NCBI GenBank assembly: GCA_030374765.1 | Contig: JARGXX010000108.1 | Coordinates: forward strand, 1-64,000 | Length of the DNA: 64,000 nucleotides | Origin: Agarophyton chilense | Lineage: Eukaryota > Rhodophyta > Florideophyceae > Gracilariales > Gracilariaceae | Reading direction: 5' to 3' | Shown here: piece by piece, positions 18,346 through 27,949 of the stretch | Layout: every line of letters starts with the position of its first letter | Numbering within the stretch: position 1 is the first letter of the stretch | Translations under genes and position numbers: made by a program | The notes under the pieces: model-generated | The model's input: the letters and a program-made list of their open reading frames with translations, nothing else | What the model was told of the DNA's origin: nothing | The model's database searches: none

Positions 18346-20526
18346 TCAAAGGTCTAGGTGTCGGACGCCACTGTCTTCACGGAACCTCTCGTGCTTCACA
18401 CGGCAAAGTGGTTTGTTGAGCATATCGGCAGTCATACAATCGGTAGGGCAGTAGAACAACACAATCGACTTGTCACGTAGAGCTTCTCGAGTAAAGTGAA
18501 AACGAATGTCGATATGCTTGGTACGCTTGTTGACAACGCCATTTCGGGCAAGGTCAATGCACCCTTGGTTGTCAACATATACAGGCGTTGGTTCAACAAG
18601 CAACTTTACCGAATCGTCCACTTCTACTCCAATGACTATGCCGATGCCATTCCACAAACGCCTAAGCCAGATGGCCTCTTTGGAACCACTGCACAGAGTC
18701 ACATACTCAGCTTCAGCACTAGACAGTGCAACCACTTCTTGCTGACGTGAACACCATGACACAGGACCTCCAGCCATCATGAACAAGTACCCACTGGTAG
18801 ACTTGCGGTTTGCAACATCGCCTGCCCAGTCAGAGTCCACGTAGCCTTGAAGTGCCAAATCGGTGTTTAAGCCGTAGGTGAGACCAAATGTACAAGTACC
18901 GTTGAGATAGCGAAGCACACGTTTGACTGCCTTCCAGTGAATCTCTCCAGGTTTCTCAACATACTTGGCAAGTTTGGACACCGCGTATGAGATATCTGGA
19001 CGAGTTCCTACAGACAAGTACATGAGACAGCCAATTGCCTGACGGTACGGCACCTCCCTGAGTACATCCTGAATCGCAGACAGGTCCATGCCAACTTCCA
19101 TTGGAGTGTCAACTGGTTTGGACTGGTGCATGCCAAAACGTTCCAAGACCTTTTGTGTGTACGCAGACTGAGTCAGATACAACTCTCGCTTAACTCTGTC
19201 ACGGTGGATCTCGAATCCGAGTACCATGCGAGCTTGATAGAGGTCTTTCATGTGGAACCGAGACGACAGCTCTGCCTTTACACGATCCATTGTCTTCATG
19301 CTCGGACTTGCAATAAGCAAGTCATCAACGTATAGAGCAATCAAAACAACAAATCCCAGTGTCTTTCCGCTGTACACACACTCATCTGGGTCATTTGGCG
19401 TCAACTGCATCTCCTCAACAAGGAACGAGTATATCTTTGCATGCCACTGTCTGGGTGCCTGTCGTAGCCTCGTAGCCCATAGATGGCTTTCTTCAAACGA
19501 CACACCAGATCCTCGTTACCTTGCTGCACAAAACCTGTTGGCTGCTCCATGTACACTGTCTCCTCAAGGTCACCGTTCAGAAAAGCTGTTTTCACATCCA
19601 TCTGGTGCAAATGAAAGTCTCGTACAGCAGTCACTGACAGAATCATCCTGATCGAGGTAAACTTAACAACAGGTGCATATGTTTCAGAAAAGTCAACACC
19701 CTCGATCTGCAGGAATCCTCTAGCAACCATACGAGCCTTGTACCTGATAGTTGGTTCACCAGATGGTGCTGCTTCATACTTCTGCACATACACCCACTTG
19801 GACGAAATCACGTTGCTGTCTGCTGGCCTTGGCACTAAGTCCCATGTGTCATGCTCAATTAGTGACTGGTACTCACTCTTCATTGCCTTCTTCCATGCTT
19901 CGGAATCAGGACGTGACACAGCATCATCATATGACGACGGGGTGTCATCACTGGCAGTGAGTAGAGCAGTTGCACGCCACCATGAGCTCGGCTTCCTACG
20001 TTCACGCGTGGACCTACGAACAGGTTGTGTCTCATGCACTACAGGCTCAACTGATGTATCAGCTGCGGAATCATCAACAGAGCTGTCAGAAGCATCATCA
20101 GAGTCAGGCAAAGGCGCAGAAGGGTCATCATCGCTGGGTCCACCAGATGTGTCAGATGTAGAGGTATCGTGTGGACTAGACATATTACTAAAGTCAATGT
20201 CTGCGTAGTCCTCTTCCTCATAGCCAAACTGGTTGTCTGAGCCCGAAAACTCATCAAACCGTACATCTCTTGACACAATCACCTTTTTCTTTTCAGAGTC
20301 CCACAACTTGTATCCGTGAGACCCTGGGGTGTACCCAATAAAGATAGCTTCCACACCACGCTCCTCTAGCTTCTTCAGCTTATGATCCACAACCTTGTAC
20401 CAGCATCGGCTCCCAAACACACGCAGGTTGCTCACATCAGGCTTCTGACCATGCCACAGTTCATATGGTGTCACACTACTTGGAAGAGCTTTGCAAGTCA
20501 CACGGTTGCGCACATACACTGCAACA
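18346..20526 (-). pseudogene. Copia-A pol fragment (integrase end, RT, RNase H), frameshifted
   Basis: The C-terminal half of the Copia-A polyprotein, from the integrase C-terminal region (VRNRVTCKALPSS) through the acidic linker, RT with YVDD and RNase H to the normal stop. It is truncated at 20526 by the plus-strand Copia-A LTR. An 8-bp tandem duplication (TCGTAGCC at 19462-19469 and 19470-19477) shifts the frame within the RT near AIYGLRQ. The duplicate at 58201 lacks it. The flank CAACA (20522-20526) is the expected TSD of the element starting at 20527 but is not found at that element's far end. Confidence 0.92.
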
Positions 20527-21213
20527 TGTTGGCTGTTGACCCTGTGCTGTCACTGAAAACCAAAAGTGCAGGGGAGCATGGGCTGTTTTGGAGGGTGCCC
20601 CTGGAAAAGCGCATATGCGTGTCAGTCGGATCTGAACGTGAACTCGGGCTGTGATTGGCTACTGCAATCGAGCACATGCAATGTGGTGTGTACAAGTGGT
20701 ATGGCACTATTGGGTTTGTCTGTGGTACACGTGTGTACGTGGTCTACTTGTACTACTGTGCACGCTGTTCAACATGTCCAGCTGGTGTACTATGAACACA
20801 TCTCACAAGGTGTAACGAATGTACTTGGAGAAGAGACGTGACATGTGTATTACAGGAGACTTGGTGTACTGTGCTGGAACGTGAATGTGTATGGAGGCGG
20901 ATTGCAAGTAGTGTGTGCTGGCATATTGAATTTGTGCACACGTCAGTGTAACTATGGGCTGTGCACTGTATATTGCCTTGTTGTGCGCTGCAATGAACAT
21001 TGACTAGGGTTAATGTCATGCTTGAATATGATTGGTAGTATTGAGTGTCCCTGCTTTGTAGTCTAGGGTTTACTTTGGGTTGGAGTCTAGACAGCTGACG
21101 TTTTGAAGTAGTATATAAGTGAAAGTTTGAGCGCCTCCAAGTAAATCCAAGCCAGAGCTGGCGAACTTTCCATTCATCCCTCAACCTTTCCTTCAGCATT
21201 TCCCTTTCCATCA
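20527..21213 (+). repeat. Copia-A 5' LTR of outer element A4
   Basis: 687 bp, TGTTGGCTG to ATCA. The TATA box TATATAAG is at 21112-21119, about 95 bp before the LTR end. It belongs to a sub-type reading CTGCAATCGAGCACATGC where other copies read CTGCAAATGTGCACATGC. I noticed only about two or three differences from the 3' LTR at 33095. Confidence 0.93.
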
Positions 21214-21227
21214 GGTTATGGGCCCAG
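21214..21227 (+). promoter_or_regulatory. PBS of outer element A4
   Basis: GGTTATGGGCCCAG directly after the LTR; half-tRNA initiator Met priming. Confidence 0.9.
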
Positions 21228-22058
21228 CCCCGCTGACTTCTGCCGTCTAGTTCGTCTCTCGCCGCTCTCCCGCACCGCCGTTCACCCGTTTCGCTGTTCT
21301 ATTCTCTTCGTTTCCGCCGTAGTAGCCGTTTCGTCGGGTGTGTGACCGTATCGTGGGTTGGTGTTGGTATTTTCTTTCGGTCTTGCGTTCCTCCGTGAGG
21401 GCGTTGTGGTGGTAGTGGTTGGACGTTTTTATCGTGATTGTGTTTGGGTGCTCGTTGTTGCCCGTGTTTGTCGATCGCTATCCGTTTCGTTTGGTCTCCC
21501 TCTCTTTCGTTGTTTTGTGGATCCCTGCGTCGTGTTTGTGGGTTCTGATCTGAGAGGTTGAGGACCGTGTTTGTTGAAGTCTGGGCCTGGAGTTCTTGGC
21601 TCAGCGTTCGTGTGTGTTTGTGTGGTTGGTCTGCATCTTTGCCTGTGCGACAAGCGGTTGATCCGAGGTACTTTGGGTGATTCCTTGTACTCGGGGACGT
21701 TAGCCTGGCGGCTTGAACCAAAGCAGGTGTACTGTCAAGCGGGTTCCCCACTGGTCCTTTTAGGGCGGATAACAGTGACGGTCGAAAGATCTGGTTGAAC
21801 TTTGCGGGTGCATTTGTGGACGGGGTGCCGTGGCGCACTGCATTTGGCTGGTTGTTTGACTTTGTGTGTGAGCCCGACCTTTGTGGTTGGGCACTTGGAC
21901 TGTTGTGAACAGCATCCATAAGGAGCTTTTGATCCGCAGTACGCGGGGAGGCGACGTTTCGAAGGCTAACCTCCTTTCCAGGATCAGGCCGCGTGCGATC
22001 TTCATTGATTGCTCGTTAGAAGCGTATCTTGGTGTTGAAGTAGCTTCGGTTTTGAGGT

Positions 22059-22279
22059 CGCGCTAGTTCTTGAAAGAGGCCAGAGAGGGTCAACTTGGTG
22101 AAGGCATATCTTCGGTCATTAACCATCCTCTGGAAGCCTCGTAAGGAGCAACGCGCCTTCTCCTTGTGACGTGGGAGGAGGTAGACTGCAGAAAACCGTT
22201 ATCTACCCAGAAGAGCTCTGGGGGCCAGGGGTCCGACCTTTAGGGACGCGGGTAAAGGAAGCCCTGCCAGTGCGCCCGC
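22059..22279 (+). promoter_or_regulatory. Copia-A leader module shared with Copia-B
   Basis: 221 nt within the leader 21228-22416. GAGGC at 22076-22080 can pair with GCCTC at 22136-22140, and the arms continue CCAGAG/CTCTGG with a two-base bulge. It ends with GCCAGTGCGCCCGC (22266-22279), 137 nt before the ATG. Equivalent positions are 5547-5767, 27592-27812, 38350-38570 and 44286-44506. The rest of the leader shows no gene. Confidence 0.6.
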
Positions 22280-22416
22280 AGACTATTGTCTGTTCAATCT
22301 TGAAGAATTATTTGTTGTTTGTTGTTTTTACTTTGTTGTTGTTGTCTGTTGTTGTTGTTCACTTGTCTGTTGCTGTCAAGCCATCTCTCTCGGCCTCTTG
22401 TGACACTTTGCACAAC

Positions 22417-25400
22417 ATGGATTCGTTCAGTGGGGTGAAAATCGAAAAGCTGGTTGAGGATAACTTCCACGTATGGAAGCAGAAGATTGAGCTGCTGCTT
22501 GCACTCAAGGACCTCGACGGCCACCTCGACTCTGTTAGACCCACTGACGAAGATGAGCTGTCGACTTGGAAAAAGAAAGATGCCAAGGCCAGAGCTATTA
22601 TTGGTCTCACACTCAGTGATGAGCATTTAGATCATGTGCGGGACGCCGACAACGCTGCCGATATGTGGAAAGCCATTTGCGATGTGTTCCAACGCAAGAC
22701 TCTGCTCAACAAAATCAACGCCCGACGGTCCTTCTACTCTGCCAAGATGCGTGATGATGAGAAAATGCTACAGTTCATCAACCGTGTACGTCATCTGGCA
22801 TCAGACCTGAAGTGTATGGACGTTGTTGTTGAGGAGGAGGACATCGCTATGGCCATCCTATGCGGACTTCCGGAAAGATTCGAGCACCTCATCGTCGCAA
22901 TTGATACCACGATTGGCGATCGTCAACTCACTCTAGAGTTTGTGAAGAGTCGTCTGCTGCAAGAAGAGCAGCGAATGAACGATCGTGCCAAGGAGGAGCC
23001 TGGTGGAAGTGAGGCAGCTTTGGTTGGCAGGCAGTCCCGATGGAAGAACATCGAGTGTCATTATTGTCATAAGAAGGGTCATATCCAGAGGAACTGTTTC
23101 AAGAAGCAACGTGATGGGGCTAACAGGAATCAGGTCGGTGCTGCTCACCCAACTGTCAATACTGAGCTCAGCGATAAGCGAGGTACGGGTGGCAACGACT
23201 CTGACTTTGTATGTCTCATTGCTACTGGCTCTGATAAAGCCACGAACAGTGACTGGATTGTTGACTCTGGTGCTACTGCCCACATGACTTTTGACGAATC
23301 CATGTTCCAAACATATGATAGTAAGGTGTCTTCTGGCGTTAGCATCGGTAATGATTCCAAACTAGAGTCTGTTGGTCACGGTAGTGTGGAGCTTGATCTG
23401 ATTGTGGAAGGGTCCAAACGAAAGTGCCAGCTGAAGCAAGTTGTTCATGTACCGAATTTAAGGTACCATTTGCTTTCTGTATCGGCGATTTGTGATCTGG
23501 GGTGCAAAGTAGTGTTTGAAAAAGAGAAGGTATGTGTATCCAAGGGGTCAAAAGTGGTTGCCTTGGGGCGCCGCGTCAAAGGCCTATACTACCTTTCCAC
23601 TGCTGCACACCAGTGTACAGATGTAAACAGCGCACTTGTGTCGGACTTGTCACTATGGCATGCTCGAATGGCTTATGTGAATGTGGATGGTATCAAGCAT
23701 ATGGCTCGAAACAAGGTTGTGTCAGGGCTCAATGTAGACGTTGCGCAGGATTCAGATGTGTGTGGCTCATGTGTAGTAGGAAAAGCAACCCGTGCTCCGA
23801 CTCCCAAGCAAGGGGGGGAACGAGCAAAACACGTACTGGAACTTGTTCACTCCGATGTGTCAGGTCCAGTAAGTGTGAAATCCTTGGGAGGCTCGCACTA
23901 CTTCGTCACATTCATCGATGATCACAGTCGTTTCTGCTTCTTCTACATGCTCAAAACTAAGGATGAGGTGTTCCAGATGTTCCTAAGGTGGCTCAAGTTT
24001 GTTCAAAACCAAACCGGCAGACAAGTGAAAACCATCACCGCACGTGAGAGTGTGCTCAAAGCATTGCGCACTGACAACGGTGGTGAATATCTGTCACATC
24101 GTTTTACCAAAGAACTTGAACGTCACGGTATTGAGCATCAGCGAACTGTGCCTTACAATCCTCAGCAGAATGGACTTGCCGAACGGTTCAACCGCACACT
24201 CATGGACTTGGTCAGATCGATGTTATGTCACAAGAAATTGCCAAAGCACTTTTGGGCTGAGGCACTGAATGTTGCAGTGTATGTGCGCAACCGTGTGACT
24301 TGCAAAGCTCTTCCAAGTAGTGTGACACCATATGAACTGTGGCATGGTCAGAAGCCTGATGTGAGCAACCTGCGTGTGTTTGGGAGCCGATGCTGGTACA
24401 AGGTTGTGGATCATAAGCTGAAGAAGCTAGAGGAGCGTGGTGTGGAAGCTATCTTTATTGGGTACACCCCAGGGTCTCACGGATACAAGTTGTGGGACTC
24501 TGAAAAGAAAAAGGTGATTGTGTCAAGAGATGTACGGTTTGATGAGTTTTCGGGCTCAGACAACCAGTTTGGCTATGAGGAAGAGGACTACGCAGACATT
24601 GACTTTAGTAATATGTCTAGTCCACACGATACCTCTACATCTGACACATCTGGTGGACCCAGCGATGATGACCCTTCTGCGCCTTTGCCTGACTCTGATG
24701 ATGCTTCTGACAGCTCTGTTGATGATTCCGCAGCTGATACATCAGTTGAGCCTGTAGTGCATGAGACACAACCTGTTCGTAGGTCCACGCGTGAACGTAG
24801 GAAGCCGAGCTCATGGTGGCGTGCAACTGCTCTACTCACTGCCAGTGATGACACCCCGTCGTCATATGATGATGCTGTGTCACGTCCTGATTCCGAAGCA
24901 TGGAAGAAGGCAATGAAGAGTGAGTACCAGTCACTAATTGAGCATGACACATGGGACTTAGTGCCAAGGCCAGCAGACAGCAACGTGATTTCGTCCAAGT
25001 GGGTGTATGTGCAGAAGTATGAAGCAGCACCATCTGGTGAACCAACTATCAGGTACAAGGCTCGTATGGTTGCTAGAGGATTCCTGCAGATCGAGGGTGT
25101 TGACTTTTCTGAAACATATGCACCTGTTGTTAAGTTTACCTCGATCAGGATGATTCTGTCAGTGACTGCTGTACGAGACTTTCATTTGCACCAGATGGAT
25201 GTGAAAACAGCTTTTCTGAACGGTGACCTTGAGGAGACAGTGTACATGGAGCAGCCAACAGGTTTTGTGCAGCAAGGTAACGAGGATCTGGTGTGTCGTT
25301 TGAAGAAAGCCATCTATGGGCTACGACAGGCACCCAGACAGTGGCATGCAAAGATATACTCGTTCCTTGTTGAGGAGATGCAGTTGACGCCAAATGACGC

Positions 25401-26056
25401 AGATGAGTGTGTGTACAGCGGAAAGATACAGGGATTTGTTGTTTTGATTGCTCTATACGTTGATGACTTGCTTATTGCAAGTCCGAGCATGAAGACAATG
25501 GATCGTGTAAAGGCAGAGCTGTCGTCTCGGTTCCACATGAAAGACCTCTATCAAGCTCGCATGGTACTCGGATTCGAGATCCACCGTGACAGAGTTAAGC
25601 GAGAGTTGTATCTGACTCAGTCTGCGTACACACAAAAGGTCTTGGAACGTTTTGGCATGCACCAGTCCAAACCAGTTGACACTCCAATGGAAGTTGGCAT
25701 GGACCTGTCTGCGATTCAGGATGTACTCAGGGAGGTGCCGTACCGTCAGGCAATTGGCTGTCTCATGTATTTGTCTGTAGGAACTCGTCCAGATATCTCA
25801 TACGCGGTGTCCAAACTTGCCAAGTATGTTGAGAAACCTGGAGAGATTCACTGGAAGGCAGTCAAACGTGTGCTTCGCTATCTCAACGGTACTTGTACAT
25901 TTGGTCTCACCTACGGCTTAAACACCGATTTGGCACTTCACGGCTACGTGGACTCTGACTGGGCAGGCGATGTTGCAAACCGCAAGTCTACCAGTGGGTA
26001 CTTGTTCATGATGGCTGGAGGTCCTGTGTCATGGTGTTCACGTCAGCAAGAAGTGG
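22417..26056 (+). pseudogene. Copia-A gag-pol of A4, 5' part, interrupted in RNase H
   Basis: Gag, CCHC knuckle, protease DSG, integrase, RT with YVDD and most of RNase H, in one open frame from the ATG at 22417. The frame is cut after the codons for SRQQEV by a nested Copia-A inserted at 26057. The remaining 3' part is at 32689-33074. Lengths 3640 and 386 nt (counting the TSD once) add to 4026, exactly the size of the intact gene, so the frame was probably open when the inner element landed. A false stop at 26184 lies in the inserted LTR. Confidence 0.93.
26052..26056. repeat. TSD AGTGG, left (right copy 32684-32688)
   Basis: AGTGG occurs immediately before the inner 5' LTR and again immediately after the inner 3' LTR at 32684-32688. 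This marks a canonical integrase-mediated insertion into the outer RNase H coding region. Confidence 0.93.
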
Positions 26057-26753
26057 TGTTGGGTGTTGACCCTGTGCTGTCACTGAAAACCAAAAGTGCA
26101 GGGGAGCATGGGCTGTTTTGGAGGGTGCCTCTGGAAAAGCGCATATGCGTGTCAGTCGGATCTCAACGTGAACTCGGGCTGTGATTGGCTACTGCAAATG
26201 TGCACATGCAATGCGGTGTGTACAAGTGGTATGGCACTATTGGGTTTGTCTGTGGTACACGTGTGTACGTGGCCTACTTGTACTACTGTGCACGCTGTTC
26301 AACCTGTCCAGTTGGTGTACTATGAACACACCTCACAAGGTGTAACGAATGTACTTGGAGAAGAGACGTGACATGTGTATTACAGGAGACTTGGAGTACT
26401 GTGCTGGAACGTGAATGTGTATGGAGGCGGATTGCAAGTAGTGTGTGCTGGCATATTGAATTTGTGCACACGTCAGTGTAATTATGGGCTGTGCACTGTG
26501 TGCACTGTATATTGCCTTGTTGTGCGCTGCAATGAACATTGACTAGGGTTAATGTCATGCTTAAATATGATTGGTAGTATTGAGTGTCCCTGCTTTGTAG
26601 TCTAGGGTTTACTTTGGGTTGGAGTCTAGACAGCTGACGTTTTGAAGTAGTATATAAGTGAAAGTTTGAGCGCCTCCAAGTAAATCCAAGCCAGAGCTGG
26701 CGAACTTCCTTTTCATTCCCTCAACCTTTCCTTCAGCATTTCCCTATCCAACA
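26057..26753 (+). repeat. Copia-A 5' LTR of inner element A5
   Basis: 697 bp, TGTTGGGTG to CCAACA, with the TATA box at 26651-26658. It carries a 9-bp duplication near 26495 (GTGCACTGTGTGCACTG) absent from the other LTRs. It belongs to the CTGCAAATGTGCAC sub-type. Confidence 0.93.
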
Positions 26754-26767
26754 GGTTATGGGCCCAG
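26754..26767 (+). promoter_or_regulatory. PBS of inner element A5
   Basis: GGTTATGGGCCCAG, same half-tRNA site as the other copies, directly after the LTR. Confidence 0.9.
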
Positions 26768-27949
26768 CCCCGCTGACCTCTGCCGTATAGTTCGTCTCTC
26801 GCCGCTCTCCCGCACCGCCGTTCACCCGTTTCGCTGTTCTATTCTCTTCGTTTCCGCGCCGTTTCGTCGGGTGTGTGACCGTATCGTGGGTTGGTGTTGG
26901 TATTTTCCTTCGGTCTTGCGTTCCTCCCTGAGGGCGTTGTGGTGGTAGTGGTTGGACGTTATTATCGTGATTGTGTTTGGGTGCTCGTTGTTGCCCGTGT
27001 TTGTCGATCGCTATCCGTTTCGTTTGGTCTCCCTCTCTTTCGTTGTTTTGTGGATCCCTGCGTCGTGTTTGCGGGTTCTGATCTGAGAGGTTGAGGACCG
27101 TGTTTGTTGAAGTCTGGGCCTGGAGTTCTTGGCTCAGCGTTCGTGTGTGTTTGTGTGTTTGGTCTGCATCTTTGCCTGTGCGACGAGCGGTTGATCCGAG
27201 GTACTTTGGGTGATTCCTTGTACTCGGGGACGTTAGCCTGGCGGCTTGAACCAAAGCAGGTGTACTGTCAAGCGGGTTCCCCACTGGTCCTTTTAGGGCG
27301 GATAACAGTGACGGTCGAAAGATCTGGTTGAACTTTGCGGGTGCATTTGTGGACGGGGTGCCGTGGCGCACTGCATTTGGCTGGTTGTTTAACTTTGTGT
27401 GTGAGCCCGACCTTTGTGGTTGGGCACTTGGACTGTTGTGAACAGCATCCATAAGGAGCTCTTGATCCGCAGTACGCGGGGAGGCGACGTTTCGAAGGCT
27501 GAACTCCTTTTCCGGATCAGGCCGCGTGCGATCTTCATTGATTGCTCGTTAGAAGCGTATCTTGGTGTTGAAGTAGCTTCGGTTTCGAGGTCGCGCTAGT
27601 TCTTGAAAGAGGCCAGAGAGGGTCAACTTGGTGAAGGCATATCTTCGGTCATCAACCATCCTTTGGAAGCCTCGTAAGGAGCAACGCGCCTTCTCCTTTT
27701 GACGTGGGAGGAGGTAGACTGCAGAAAACCGTTATCTACCCAGAAGAGCTCTGGGGGCCAGGGGTCCGACCTTTAGGGACGCGGGTATAGGAAGCCCTGC
27801 CAGTGCGCCCGCAGACTATTGTCTGTTCAATCTTGAAGAATTATTTGTTGTTTGTTGTTTTTTCTTTGTTGTTGTTGTCTGTTGTTGTTGTTCACTTGTC
27901 TGTTGCTGCCAAGCCATCTCTCTCGGCCTCTTGTGACACTTTGCACAAC
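26768..27949 (+). other. Copia-A leader of A5
   Basis: 1182 nt, 7 nt shorter than the other leaders because of a small deletion near 26860. It includes the shared module 27592-27812 and a TTG-rich tract at about 27843-27895. The gag-pol frame stays open for at least 49 codons upstream of the ATG without another ATG. Confidence 0.75.

Larger units (their letters stand above)
1..20526. repeat. Segmental duplication, left copy (partner 38746-59257)
   Basis: This stretch matches 38746-59257 in the same orientation. From about 1.8 kb to 19.46 kb the offset is constant at 38,739. It contains the same order of elements: Copia-A leader, shared LTR, Copia-A, Gypsy-C, Copia-A LTR and Copia-B. Differences noticed in the Gypsy-C and Copia-B part are few: 7844 G/A, 9303 G/T, 16391 A/G and 16926 T/A, plus one in each Copia-B LTR. 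The left end has many small indels, and the last 1.7 kb carries more substitutions plus an 8-bp duplication. It ends where the plus-strand Copia-A LTR starts at 20527. The true left boundary lies outside the window. Confidence 0.93.
11022..20526 (-). mobile_element. Copia-A element A3, minus strand, split by Copia-B and truncated
   Basis: The 3' LTR lies at 11022-11677 plus 18235-18325 and the pol 3' region at 18326-20526. A complete Copia-B sits inside the LTR. The element itself was inserted in Gypsy-C integrase (flank CCCTC, 11017-11021). Its 5' part and 5' LTR are missing because a plus-strand Copia-A begins at 20527. Confidence 0.9.

Noticed and set aside
22059-22279. Hammerhead ribozyme or group I intron in the shared leader module
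   Set aside because: I looked for the CTGATGA and GAAA core of hammerheads and for conserved group I pairings and did not find them convincingly.
27414-27599. Small sense frames in the Copia-A leader as upstream ORFs
   Set aside because: They open with TTG or GTG rather than ATG and show no conserved start context.
27843-27895. TTG-rich tract as a microsatellite locus
   Set aside because: Imperfect and nearly identical in all copies; it is part of the Copia-A leader.
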